Source of the DNA: JANYGA01 sp031420415
Lineage (GTDB): Bacteria > Vulcanimicrobiota > Vulcanimicrobiia > Vulcanimicrobiales > Vulcanimicrobiaceae
Reading direction: 5' to 3'
NCBI GenBank assembly: GCA_031420415.1
Contig: JANOMT010000002.1
Span: forward strand, 1 to 64,000
Length of the DNA stretch: 64,000 bases
The translations under genes were made by a program, and so were the position numbers. Below the pieces are notes generated by a model, which made no database searches, was not told where the DNA came from, and saw only the letters and a list, made by a program, of their open reading frames with translations. Shown here in pieces: positions 43,677 to 52,097 of the stretch. Position 1 is the stretch's first letter. Every line of letters begins with the position of its first letter.

Positions 43677-44386
43677 CGTCGCGCGCGATTGCGAGTGCAG
43701 CGCTCGTCGCCGTGCTCGCCGGATGCTCGGCGCACGCGGAAGCACCAACGGGTGATCCCTTCGTCCGTGTATTTCGGGCGCTGCGACCTGCCGTCGTGCT
43801 CTTTACGATGAAAATCGCGAGTGATGGTACGGATCACCCCGGTCGATTCGACGATGCGTATGGGAGCGGCATCGTCGTCGCGAGCGATGCAACGGGGAGC
43901 GACGTGCTCTCGGTCGAGCACGTGGTCCACGGCGCATTTCATCTTCGCGTGACCCTCGACGAACGGCGCGTCGTACCCGCGCGCGTCATCGCCGTCGATA
44001 CGAAGAACGACCTCGCACTCGTGCGGATCGATGTGCCCGGTCGCATCGTTGCGCGCCTCGGACGCTCGCGCGACGTCGAGCCCGGGACGGCGGTCGGCAT
44101 CGCGGGGTATCCGATCCCCGATGCATTTTCAGACGAACATCTCGGCGTGAAGACCTCGGTCTACGCGGGGCGCGTTTCGAGCCAGCGTTCCGATTCGCTC
44201 GAACTCGATTTGCCCGTGATTCCGGGCGAGAGCGGTGGTCCGGTCTTCGACGCATCGACCGGCATCGTCATCGCGCTCGGTGAGTCGCGTTTCGATGATG
44301 AAAAGGCGATCGGTTTCGGGATCCCGATCGAGGTCGCCGAGCAATTCCTGGCGAGCAGGCAGATCGCGTTCGAACGCGCCCCGTGA
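43673..44386 (+). CDS. Trypsin-like (DegP/HtrA-type) serine protease lipoprotein without PDZ domain
   Basis: A 237-residue protein whose GTG overlaps the hflX stop. The signal peptide ends in a lipobox (AVLAGC, Cys18), so it is probably anchored in a membrane facing the periplasm. The chymotrypsin-fold triad can be traced: His in LSVEHVVHG (usually TNxHVV), Asp in TKNDLALVRI, and Ser in PGESGGPVFD. It lacks the PDZ domains of DegP and is a stand-alone protease domain. It would cleave misfolded or specific envelope proteins. The altered residues before the His leave its activity uncertain. Confidence 0.82.
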   Translation: MTSRAIASAALVAVLAGCSAHAEAPTGDPFVRVFRALRPAVVLFTMKIASDGTDHPGRFDDAYGSGIVVASDATGSDVLSVEHVVHGAFHLRVTLDERRVVPARVIAVDTKNDLALVRIDVPGRIVARLGRSRDVEPGTAVGIAGYPIPDAFSDEHLGVKTSVYAGRVSSQRSDSLELDLPVIPGESGGPVFDASTGIVIALGESRFDDEKAIGFGIPIEVAEQFLASRQIAFERAP

Positions 44387-44397
44387 CGTCGTCGCGC

Positions 44398-44784
44398 CTA
44401 GCGCGACGGGGGAATGCTGGTCACGGAGAGCAGGACGATATTGCCCGCGGCGACGGTGCCGTTCTTCGGGACGACCACGCTTGGTACGGCTGCCGGCGGT
44501 GCGTAGCCGGGCGCGGAAACACTCAACGTTTGCGTGCCGATCGCGACCTGTGGAAGCGTGAACGATCCGTCGGCCGCGGTGCGAAACGTGTTCGACGAGC
44601 CCGTCGAACTTACGAGCGCGCCTGTGATCGGCTTCCCACCACCATCGACGACGTTGCCGATGATCGTGCCGTAATCCTGAATGCCGATGAAGTTCGGATT
44701 CGCACACCCGGCAAAAGTCGCAGCGGCGAACGTGCCGATAAAAACGCCGCGCGCGATCGTGCGGGTGGTAAATCTTCTCGCCAT
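44398..44784 (-). CDS. Small lipoprotein with a carboxypeptidase regulatory-like domain
   Basis: Predicted 128 residues. The start is set at the ATG at 44784; another ATG lies two codons upstream, and the longer frame reaching 44973 is Arg-rich and unlikely. A signal peptide leads to the lipobox (FAGC). The rest is a single beta-sandwich of the CarboxypepD_reg type. GTIIGNVVDGGGKPITGALVS is its first strand pair, and DGSFTLPQVAIGTQTLSVSAPGY its usual GxF...P-x-G-x-x-x-L core. Such domains bind surfaces or partner proteins and are not enzymes. It faces the protease gene tail to tail, 11 bases apart, and is divergent from nuoA. Confidence 0.7.
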   Translation of the reverse strand: MARRFTTRTIARGVFIGTFAAATFAGCANPNFIGIQDYGTIIGNVVDGGGKPITGALVSSTGSSNTFRTAADGSFTLPQVAIGTQTLSVSAPGYAPPAAVPSVVVPKNGTVAAGNIVLLSVTSIPPSR

Positions 44785-44852
44785 GAGCATGATGTCGTGT
44801 TCAACGCGAAGTCGAAGGACCACTCCGACGCTCGCGAAACTTACACAGTACC

Positions 44853-45206
44853 ATGAATCCCTACGCCCCCGTCGGCATCTTCCTCGGTGTCGCTTTCTTC
44901 TTCGCGGTCGCATTCTCGATCGTTCCGGGCCTCGCGGCGAAGAAGAAACCAAACGACACCAAAGCCGAAGCATACGAATGTGGCGTCGAACCTACGTCGG
45001 ATGTAAGTGGCCGTTTCCCCGTTCGGTTCTACATCGTTGCGATGCTATTCGTGATCTTCGATGTCGAAGCCGCATCCTTCTATCCGTGGGCCGTGCAGAT
45101 GCACGCACTGCGGACGTTCGGGCTGCTCGAAATGATCGTCTTCGTCGTCGTTCTGGGCATCGGTTACGCCTATGTGTGGCGGAAGGGTGGATTTCAATGG
45201 AGATGA
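44853..45206 (+). CDS. nuoA: NADH-quinone oxidoreductase subunit A
   Basis: A 117-residue membrane subunit at the quinone-site end of complex I. It has three hydrophobic helices: VGIFLGVAFFFAVAFSIV, then FYIVAMLFVIFDVEAASFYPWA and EMIVFVVVLGIGYAYVW. The loop between helices 1 and 2 carries the invariant YECGVEP block, and VIFDVE is the second family motif. Length is typical. It starts the nuoA-N operon. Its stop lies inside the first codons of nuoB. Confidence 0.95.
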   Translation: MNPYAPVGIFLGVAFFFAVAFSIVPGLAAKKKPNDTKAEAYECGVEPTSDVSGRFPVRFYIVAMLFVIFDVEAASFYPWAVQMHALRTFGLLEMIVFVVVLGIGYAYVWRKGGFQWR

Positions 45207-45676
45207 TGCAGGGCGAGTTTCTGCTCGGCAAACTCGACGATGTCGCGCGCTGGGCGCAGAGTTCGTCGGTCTGGCCGTTGACGATGGGCCTCGCGTGTTG
45301 TGCGATCGAGATGATGTCGGTCACGAATTCGACCTACGATATCGCGCGCTTCGGCTCGGAAGTTTTTCGTGCGTCGCCGCGTCAGGCCGATCTCATGATC
45401 GTCTCGGGGCGCGTCGCGCAGAAGATGGCGCCGATCATCAAGCGTCTTTACGATCAGATGGCCGATCCCAAATGGGTCATTTCGATGGGCGCGTGCGCGA
45501 GCTCGGGCGGCATGTTCGACAACTACGCCGTCGTCCAGGGCGTCGATACGATCGTCCCCGTCGATGTTTACGTGCCCGGTTGCCCGCCGACGCCCGACGG
45601 CTTACTTTACGCCGTCAACCTGATTCAAGCGCAGATCCGTCAAGGCGGACGCGGCGGATTGCTGGTTCGGAGCTAA
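45197..45676 (+). CDS. nuoB: NADH-quinone oxidoreductase subunit B
   Basis: A 159-residue peripheral subunit from the ATG at 45197, overlapping nuoA by 10 bases. It carries cluster N2, the last iron-sulfur centre before quinone. The ligands are visible: the tandem cysteines in LACCAIEMM, Cys in GACASSGG and Cys in PGCPPTPD. ARFGSEVFRASPRQADLMIVSG is a standard block. Length is slightly shorter than in E. coli, as common in bacteria with separate NuoC and NuoD. Confidence 0.96.
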   Translation: MEMMQGEFLLGKLDDVARWAQSSSVWPLTMGLACCAIEMMSVTNSTYDIARFGSEVFRASPRQADLMIVSGRVAQKMAPIIKRLYDQMADPKWVISMGACASSGGMFDNYAVVQGVDTIVPVDVYVPGCPPTPDGLLYAVNLIQAQIRQGGRGGLLVRS

Positions 45677-45680
45677 GCTG

Positions 45681-46298
45681 ATGCCGAGCTCGCAACAGCC
45701 GTCGATCGCAGGTAACGCGATCGATCCCACCGCCGTTCGCCCGGAAATCGCCGACGCCGAAATCATGCGCGTTTCGACGGATGCGCTCTACGAAACACTC
45801 GTCGCGCTACGCGCCTCGGGATGCGAGATGTTGCTCGATATCGGTGGGGTCGACTACTTGCCGCGCGAACCGCGCTACGACGTCGTGTACCATCTTCTTG
45901 CGTTGCCGGGCGTCGCGGCGAGCGTTGCCGAAATCGGGACCCCCCGACGCGTGCGCGTGCTCGTCGGCGTATCCGCCGAGGCGGCAACGCTGCCGTCGAT
46001 CGTGCCGCTCTGGCCAAACGCAGATTGGCCCGAACGCGAGATCTTCGATCTGTTCGGCATTCGTTTCAGCGGACACCCCGATTTGCGGCGCATCCAGATG
46101 CCGACCGAATGGGAGGGCCATCCGTTGCGCAAGGATTATCCGCTGCGCGGACCCGCCGCCGAAGCGACACCGCGCCCGGCATTTGCGTCCAAAAGTAACG
46201 TCCCCTCAGGGACCCCGCCGTCGGGGAAAGTCGCCGCGGCGCTACAAAAACAGCTTGCTCGGATGCGTGCGAACGCAACCGACGGAGACGTACGTTGA
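45681..46298 (+). CDS. nuoC: NADH-quinone oxidoreductase subunit C
   Basis: A 205-residue subunit that caps the quinone module of complex I. The core has LLDIGGVDYLPREPRYDVVYHLL, then the WPNADWPEREIFDLFGIRFSGHPDLRRI signature region. WEGHPLRKDYPLRG closes it, matching the 30-kDa subunit signature. The N-terminal 25 residues and C-terminal 35 residues are not conserved in the family. It is not fused to NuoD. Its stop overlaps the nuoD start by 4 bases. Confidence 0.95.
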   Translation: MPSSQQPSIAGNAIDPTAVRPEIADAEIMRVSTDALYETLVALRASGCEMLLDIGGVDYLPREPRYDVVYHLLALPGVAASVAEIGTPRRVRVLVGVSAEAATLPSIVPLWPNADWPEREIFDLFGIRFSGHPDLRRIQMPTEWEGHPLRKDYPLRGPAAEATPRPAFASKSNVPSGTPPSGKVAAALQKQLARMRANATDGDVR

Positions 46299-47560
46299 GC
46301 ATCGGCGAAGCGCCGCCCGGCATCGCAAACCTACCCACGCCACCGACGCCGCCCGCGCCGCGATCGATGGATCTCGTCGAACGCGTCGGCAACACGATGA
46401 CGCTCTCGATGGGGCCACAGCATCCCTCGACGCACGGCGTGTTGCAGGTCGTCGTTGAAATTTCTGGCGAGGTCGTCGAGAAGCTCGAGATGGAGATCGG
46501 CTATCTCCACACCGGCATCGAGAAGACGTGCGAGAATCTGTTCTGGACGCAGTCGTCGACCGGCATCGAGCGCATGGATTATCTCAATCCGCTTGGCAAC
46601 GCGCTGTGCTATATACTCGCCGTCGAGAAATTGCTCGGCGTTACGGACGATATTCCCGAACGCGCGTCGCAGATTCGCGTCTTGCTCTGCGAACTTTCGC
46701 GCATCGCGTCGCACTGCGTATGGCTCGGCACGGGCGGCATCGACCTCGGGGCGATCTCGACGTTTTTCTACACGTTCGATATGCGCGAAGATATTCTGGA
46801 CCTCATCGAAGTCTCAGGCGGCGCGCGCATGCACCCGAACTACCTGCGCATCGGTGGCGTCAATGGCGATCTTCCCGACGGGTTTCTCGCGAAGCTCGAT
46901 CGTCTGATCGAGAAGTTTCCGACGCGTATGCGCGAGCTGCGGACGCTGTTGCAGAACAATCCGATCTTGCGCGATCGAATGATCGACGTCGGCACCATCG
47001 ATGCGAAAGACGCGATCGCGTGGTCGCTCACGGGCCCCTCGCTACGCGGCAGCGGTATCGCCTACGATGTTCGCCGCGCGTTTCCGTACAGTGGGTACGA
47101 GACGTACGATTTCGACGTTCCGACGCGCACCGAGGGCGATTCGTACGCGCGCTTCCTCGTGCGTCTCGACGAAATGGACGAATCGATGCGCATCATTCGC
47201 CAGGGTCGGAAACGCCTTGAAAAGCCGGGCCCGATCATGATCGATAATCCGAAGATCGCACAGCCTGCAAAAGAAACGATCTCGCTCTCGATGGAAGCGC
47301 TGATCCATCATTTCAAGATCGTGAGCGAATCGTTCCGGGTGCCGCCGGGCGACGTGTATCAAGCGATCGAGTCGCCGCGCGGCGAACTCGGCTATTACAT
47401 CGTGAGCAACGGCAATAACCGTCCGTGGCGCATCCGTACGCGTCCCGCATCGCTCTATAATCTCCAAGCGCTGAAGCTGATGGCACCGAAGAACCTCATC
47501 GCGGATATGGTCGTGATGATCGGATCGCTCGACCCCGTCTTCGGCGAGGTCGACCGCTAA
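46295..47560 (+). CDS. nuoD: NADH-quinone oxidoreductase subunit D
   Basis: A 421-residue quinone-module subunit, the 49-kDa homologue, starting at a TTG that overlaps nuoC. SMGPQHPSTHGVLQVVVEISGE forms the quinone-site hairpin with its conserved His (two adjoining segments). GYLHTGIEKTCEN and GALGDLAT-type segments (here TGGIDLGAISTFFYTFDMRE) follow. GPSLRGSGIAYDVRRAFPY is another block. The end, PVFGEVDR, is the classical C-terminus. The N-terminal 25 residues are Pro-rich and extra. Confidence 0.96.
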   Translation: MSIGEAPPGIANLPTPPTPPAPRSMDLVERVGNTMTLSMGPQHPSTHGVLQVVVEISGEVVEKLEMEIGYLHTGIEKTCENLFWTQSSTGIERMDYLNPLGNALCYILAVEKLLGVTDDIPERASQIRVLLCELSRIASHCVWLGTGGIDLGAISTFFYTFDMREDILDLIEVSGGARMHPNYLRIGGVNGDLPDGFLAKLDRLIEKFPTRMRELRTLLQNNPILRDRMIDVGTIDAKDAIAWSLTGPSLRGSGIAYDVRRAFPYSGYETYDFDVPTRTEGDSYARFLVRLDEMDESMRIIRQGRKRLEKPGPIMIDNPKIAQPAKETISLSMEALIHHFKIVSESFRVPPGDVYQAIESPRGELGYYIVSNGNNRPWRIRTRPASLYNLQALKLMAPKNLIADMVVMIGSLDPVFGEVDR

Positions 47561-48330
47561 TGGCGATCGACGTTACCACGCGCGACTTCGCGGCGATCGT
47601 TGCAACGGTCGCGCCCGAAGCGAACCGCTTGATCGCGCTGTATCCGGCGGGGCAAGCCCGCAGCGCGTTACTTCCAATTCTGCACGCATTCCAAGACGTC
47701 GAGGGCTGGGTCTCGCCCGAAGCGCTGGCGCAGTGTGCGGAGTGGATCGAGGTACCGCTTTCGGTCGTGGAATCGACGGCATCGTTCTACACGCTCTTCC
47801 ATCGTAAGCCTGTCGGGCGCTACATGCTTCAACCGTGTCGTAATCTCTCGTGTGCGATCAACGGAGCGGGCCCCGTGATGAAGCGCTTCCGCGAAAAACT
47901 CGGAATCGGTCACCTCCAGACGACCGACGACGGCATGTTTTCCTATGAAGAAGCCGAGTGTCTCGCGGCCTGCGATCGGGCGCCGTGCATGCAGGTCAAT
48001 CTCGAATTCGTTTACGACTTAACGGTCGAAAAAGTCGACGCGCTCGTCGATGCGATGCGCGCGGGTACGTTCGATGTGGCGCCCCTGCCGCAATCGACCG
48101 CACCCGGCCGCGACTGGTACGTATCGCAAGAAGCGACCAAAAAATCTCCAGGCGCCCAAGGCGTTTCCAATCCCAACAATACCGGCGGCTTCGGCGATGC
48201 GAGTGGCACGCGCATGATCGAACGCCTCACGCGCGACCCGTATCCCGTCGACGTCCGGCCCACGAGCGAACGGCTCGTCGGCGAAGGCAAGACGCGACTC
48301 TCCGCACCCCCTTCCACGAGCGAGCACTAA
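47560..48330 (+). CDS. nuoE: NADH-quinone oxidoreductase subunit E with long C-terminal extension
   Basis: A 256-residue thioredoxin-fold subunit, about 90 residues longer than usual. It carries the N1a [2Fe-2S] cluster: ligands in QPCRNLSC and in AECLAACDRAPCMQV. LLPILHAFQDVEGWVSPEAL is the usual N-terminal block. The extension (about 175-256) is Gly/Asn/Pro-rich (GVSNPNNTGGFGDASGT) and ends in basic and Ser/Pro-rich sequence. It is likely disordered and may wrap onto NuoF, which binds NuoE. Start codon ATG shares one base with the nuoD stop. Confidence 0.93.
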   Translation: MAIDVTTRDFAAIVATVAPEANRLIALYPAGQARSALLPILHAFQDVEGWVSPEALAQCAEWIEVPLSVVESTASFYTLFHRKPVGRYMLQPCRNLSCAINGAGPVMKRFREKLGIGHLQTTDDGMFSYEEAECLAACDRAPCMQVNLEFVYDLTVEKVDALVDAMRAGTFDVAPLPQSTAPGRDWYVSQEATKKSPGAQGVSNPNNTGGFGDASGTRMIERLTRDPYPVDVRPTSERLVGEGKTRLSAPPSTSEH

Positions 48331-48337
48331 AACGCAC

Positions 48338-49624
48338 ATGCCAGTTACCAAAGTACTTACTGCCGGAATCGGCGAGGCGAACCTGCGCGACATCGCGGTC
48401 TACCGCGAACGTGGCGGCTACGAGCAGTTGCGGCGCGCCGTCGCGGAGATGACGCCCGCCGAAATCCAAGACATCACGACGAAAAGCGGCTTGCGTGGTC
48501 GTGGCGGCGCGGGATTTCCGACCGGCCGCAAGTGGTCGTTTCTGCCGAAGAATAATCGCCCGCGCTACATGGTCTGTAATTGCGATGAGGCCGAGCCCGG
48601 CACGTTCAAAGATCACATGCTGCTCGAAGAGACGCCGCATCAGGTGCTCGAGGGTATTTTAATCGGAACGTATGCGATCGGATCGAATCACGCATTCGTT
48701 TACATCCGTGGCGAGTTCCGCAAGGGCTACGAAATTTTCATGCAGGCCGTCGCTGATGCGCGTGCGGCAGGTTTCGTCGGCGAGAATCTTTTTGGCACCG
48801 GCTACTCCGTTGAAGTGACCGTGCATCGCGGCGCGGGCGCGTATATTTGTGGCGAAGAGACGGCGCTCATCAATTCGATCGAAGGCCGTCGCGGCGAGCC
48901 GCGGCTCAAACCGCCGTTTCCGGCGATCAAAGGGCTTTACAACGAGCCGACCGTCGTGAACAACGTCGAGACGCTCGCGACGTTGCCGCATATTCTCAAG
49001 AATGGCGCGGAATGGTTTACCGCGGTAGGAACCGAGAAATCGCCTGGATACAAGATCGTGTCCGTGAGCGGTCACGTGAAGAAGCCCGGGAATTACGAGG
49101 TGCCGCTCGGCACGCCAATTTCAGAATTGCTCGCTCTTGCGGGCGGACCGCGTGATGGCCGCAAGATCGTCGCCGTTCAGCCCGGTGGAGGCTCCTCGGC
49201 GTGTCTTTTTGAGGAGAATCTCGACCTCGCGTACGATTTCGACACGATGGCCGCACACGGCACGATGCTCGGATCGGGTGCCGTCGTCTTTTTCGACGAC
49301 ACGACGAATTTCGTCGAAGCCGCACTCGCGCTCGTACAGTTCTACGCCCACGAATCATGCGGCCAGTGTACGCCGTGTCGTGAAGGCGGGCACTGGCTCG
49401 AAGTGACGCTGCAGCGGATCCTCGACGGCGGCGGCATGCACTCCGATATCGACATGCTCGTCTCGGTGTCGCATCAAATGACGGGCCTCAACCTGTGCCC
49501 GCTCGGCGATTCGATCGAGCCGTTTCTCGCAAGTGTCGTGAAACGATTCGAATCGCAGTTCCGCGCATATATCGCCGCGCCCAGCGTGGCGAACGGTCTC
49601 GAACGTATGGCGATATCGGTTTGA
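48338..49624 (+). CDS. nuoF: NADH-quinone oxidoreductase subunit F
   Basis: A 428-residue NADH- and FMN-binding subunit. GLRGRGGAGFPTGRKWSF is the NADH-binding glycine loop. YMVCNCDEAEPGTFKD and YICGEETALINSIEGRRGEPRLK lie around the FMN site. ESCGQCTPCREG plus the later NLCPLGD carry the four cysteines of cluster N3. This is where NADH delivers hydride to complex I. Length is typical. Its stop overlaps the ATG of the next small gene by one base. Confidence 0.96.
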   Translation: MPVTKVLTAGIGEANLRDIAVYRERGGYEQLRRAVAEMTPAEIQDITTKSGLRGRGGAGFPTGRKWSFLPKNNRPRYMVCNCDEAEPGTFKDHMLLEETPHQVLEGILIGTYAIGSNHAFVYIRGEFRKGYEIFMQAVADARAAGFVGENLFGTGYSVEVTVHRGAGAYICGEETALINSIEGRRGEPRLKPPFPAIKGLYNEPTVVNNVETLATLPHILKNGAEWFTAVGTEKSPGYKIVSVSGHVKKPGNYEVPLGTPISELLALAGGPRDGRKIVAVQPGGGSSACLFEENLDLAYDFDTMAAHGTMLGSGAVVFFDDTTNFVEAALALVQFYAHESCGQCTPCREGGHWLEVTLQRILDGGGMHSDIDMLVSVSHQMTGLNLCPLGDSIEPFLASVVKRFESQFRAYIAAPSVANGLERMAISV

Positions 49625-49803
49625 TGGCGATGGACGACATCGAGGATCCCGGTGGTGCGATCGATCTCGAACGCAAGCGCGGCATCAGCCCGTGGGTTAT
49701 CTTCAGCATCGCGCTTTTTGTGATCGGCGTCGTTTTTGGCGTGCGTCGCGCGCGCGCGGCGAAAAAATCGATCGAGAGCACGGGCGAGGGCCAGCCTTCA
49801 TGA
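49624..49803 (+). CDS. 59-residue single-pass membrane protein embedded in the nuo operon
   Basis: A small gene between nuoF and nuoG. Its ATG shares one base with the nuoF stop (TGATG), and its TGA overlaps the nuoG ATG (ATGA), so it is translationally coupled at both ends. That strongly argues it is real. Residues 1-23 are acidic and hydrophilic (DDIEDPGGAIDLERKRG). One helix follows (ISPWVIFSIALFVIGVVFGV), then a basic stretch (RRARAAKKS), giving an N-out or N-in orientation that cannot be settled by eye. It is not one of the 14 core subunits. An accessory or assembly role in complex I is inferred from position only. Confidence 0.75.
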   Translation: MAMDDIEDPGGAIDLERKRGISPWVIFSIALFVIGVVFGVRRARAAKKSIESTGEGQPS

Positions 49804-52097
49804 GCGCACAGGTCGACGTCAAGCTCGTCCATCTCACGATCGACGGCAATGCAATCGCCGTTCCCGAAGGCACGCTTCTCGTCGAAGCGGCGAAGGCCGT
49901 CGCGACCGATATCCCGGTCTATTGCTATCATCCCAAGCTCGGGCCCGCGGGACTGTGCCGGATCTGCCTGGTCGACGTCGAGAAGACGTCGAAATTGCAG
50001 ATCGCATGCAACACGACTGCGACCGAGGGTATGGTCGTGCACACGTACGGCGAGAAAGTCGATGCCGGTCGCAAGGCCGTCATGGAGTTCTTGCTGCTCA
50101 ATCATCCGCTCGACTGTCCCATCTGCGACAAGGGCGGCGAGTGCGATCTTCAAGATTTTTCGATGGCGTACGGCGCGAGCGCGTCGCGACTCGTCGATGC
50201 GAAATCGTCGAAACCCAAAGCGATCGATCTCGGACCCACAATCGTGCTCGACGACGAGCGGTGCATCGTCTGTCAGCGATGCTCGCGCTTCGATGAGATC
50301 ATCACGAACGAACGGAGCCTCGTCGTCAAAGATCGCGGCCAACACGACGTGATCTCAACCGCGAGCGGCGAACCGTACCGTTCGAATTTTTCAGGCAACG
50401 TTACCGAACTCTGCCCGGTCGGTGCGTTGACGTCAAAAACGTATCGTTTCAAATCGCGGCCGTGGGATAACGTGCGGACGCACACGACGTGCACGCAATG
50501 CAGCGTCGGTTGCGCGCTCAACATCGACGAACGCTACGGTGCGATCACGCGCACGATGTCCGATGAAAACGACACCGTCTCCGACGGCTGGCTCTGCGAT
50601 CGCGGACGGTACAATATCGCATTCTATGGGGACGCGCGCCGGATCACGACGCCGATGCTGCGTATCGCATCGGGCGAATTCGTGCAGATCGGCTGGGACG
50701 ACGCGATCGACCTGTGGGCGAAGCATCTGCGCGAGGCCGTGGCGAGCGACGGCGCGGATTCGATCGCCGCGATCGGCGGCGGACGTCTCCTCAACGAAGA
50801 AATTCTCGTCCTCGCGCAGACGATGCGCGCGCTCGGTGTCAGGCATCTCGATTGGCGTGCGGGCCGTCAACGTCAAGCGTCACCCGGCGCTTTCGGCGGT
50901 ACGTATGTCCAACTCGAGACAGCGGATCTCGTCGTCGCGATCGGCCGCCCGCCATCGCAGACCGCCCCCGTGCTCGATCTGCGCATTCGCAAAGCCGTGC
51001 GCAACGGGGCGCGCTACGTCACCGTCGGTTCGCACGCGGCAGATTCGTTCGTCGAGTCGCGTCATCTCGCGCACCTCTCCGATCTCGCACCCCATCTCGA
51101 AGCTGCGACGCGCGTCGCATTCGTGTGGGATGGCATCGATGCGGCCATCGGCGCGCAAGCAGCCGATCTCGCCGAATCGCTCGCCGCGCGTGGCACGCAC
51201 GTCACGACGTTCGTTGCGAGCGAGCAGAGCAACGCCCGCGGGGCTGAATCGCTCGGCATGTCGCCACAAGAAGGCGGCGCGGATAGCGACGGTATCTTCG
51301 CGGCCGCTCGCGCGGGGAAGTTGCGCGTGCTCTCACTGCTCGGCGTCAATCCGATGCTCCATCATCCACTCGGTGCGAGCGCGGTACGCGATGCGATCGA
51401 GCGCACGGGCTTCGTCGTCTGCACCGAGCTCTTTTACACGGAGACCGCGAAGCTCGCGCATCTCGTGTTGCCCGCGCGCGCGGCGTTCGAAAAATCCGGC
51501 CATGTCTACGATCTGGCCGGCGACGTGCTCGCAGTTCATGCGGGGCATGTGGCGCCCGAGGGCACGCTTGCCGATGGTGACATGTTCGTCGCCCTCGCTG
51601 CCGAACTCGATCTCGCGGTAGCGGCACCGGGTGTGCTCCTAGCGCATGCGAGCGCTGCGATTTCAACGACGGCAACGGCATTCGGCGATCCGAAATTCGC
51701 ACGAGCGCCAGGTGCGCATTCGACTGCGAACGGATCGGCAAACGGTGCGAAGAACGGGATGCGCATCGCGATTGCGACGAGCGTTTTTTCCGGCGGCGGG
51801 ACCGTCTACTTCGACGACCGCCTCGGTGCACTTCGGCCGTCGCCGACCGCTGCATTCGCACGCGAGACGGCCGCGATGATCGGCGTCCACGCGGGTGATC
51901 TCGTCGATTGCGTCGCGGGCGATCGTACCCTTGCGGGGCTCGTCGCAACGATTGTCGAGGATGCGCCGAGCGGTGTCGTCACCGTCATCGACGGCCTCCC
52001 CGATGCTCCGGCGAACGCGTTCGCCGACGGTGAGATGGTCGCGATCGCGAACGTGCGCAGCGCCGAGACCACCCAAACCGTAGGAGCCGCCCGATGA
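49800..52097 (+). CDS. nuoG: NADH-quinone oxidoreductase subunit G
   Basis: A 765-residue iron-sulfur subunit from the ATG at 49800. The N-terminal ferredoxin part holds N1b (CYHPKLGPAGLCRICLVDV and a later Cys). CPICDKGGECDLQD carries the next cluster, preceded by the His-containing segment, and CIVCQRCSRF the other. CTQCSVGC followed 27 residues later by Cys in WLCDRGR gives the C-x2-C-x3-C-x27-C pattern of the extra cluster N7. The rest is a molybdopterin-oxidoreductase-like fold that has lost the cofactor (FGGTYVQLETADLVVAIG, VLPARAAFEKSGHVYDLAG). A Gly/Asn/Ala-rich loop lies near 650. It relays electrons from NuoF to NuoI. It overlaps nuoH by 4 bases. Confidence 0.95.
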   Translation: MSAQVDVKLVHLTIDGNAIAVPEGTLLVEAAKAVATDIPVYCYHPKLGPAGLCRICLVDVEKTSKLQIACNTTATEGMVVHTYGEKVDAGRKAVMEFLLLNHPLDCPICDKGGECDLQDFSMAYGASASRLVDAKSSKPKAIDLGPTIVLDDERCIVCQRCSRFDEIITNERSLVVKDRGQHDVISTASGEPYRSNFSGNVTELCPVGALTSKTYRFKSRPWDNVRTHTTCTQCSVGCALNIDERYGAITRTMSDENDTVSDGWLCDRGRYNIAFYGDARRITTPMLRIASGEFVQIGWDDAIDLWAKHLREAVASDGADSIAAIGGGRLLNEEILVLAQTMRALGVRHLDWRAGRQRQASPGAFGGTYVQLETADLVVAIGRPPSQTAPVLDLRIRKAVRNGARYVTVGSHAADSFVESRHLAHLSDLAPHLEAATRVAFVWDGIDAAIGAQAADLAESLAARGTHVTTFVASEQSNARGAESLGMSPQEGGADSDGIFAAARAGKLRVLSLLGVNPMLHHPLGASAVRDAIERTGFVVCTELFYTETAKLAHLVLPARAAFEKSGHVYDLAGDVLAVHAGHVAPEGTLADGDMFVALAAELDLAVAAPGVLLAHASAAISTTATAFGDPKFARAPGAHSTANGSANGAKNGMRIAIATSVFSGGGTVYFDDRLGALRPSPTAAFARETAAMIGVHAGDLVDCVAGDRTLAGLVATIVEDAPSGVVTVIDGLPDAPANAFADGEMVAIANVRSAETTQTVGAAR

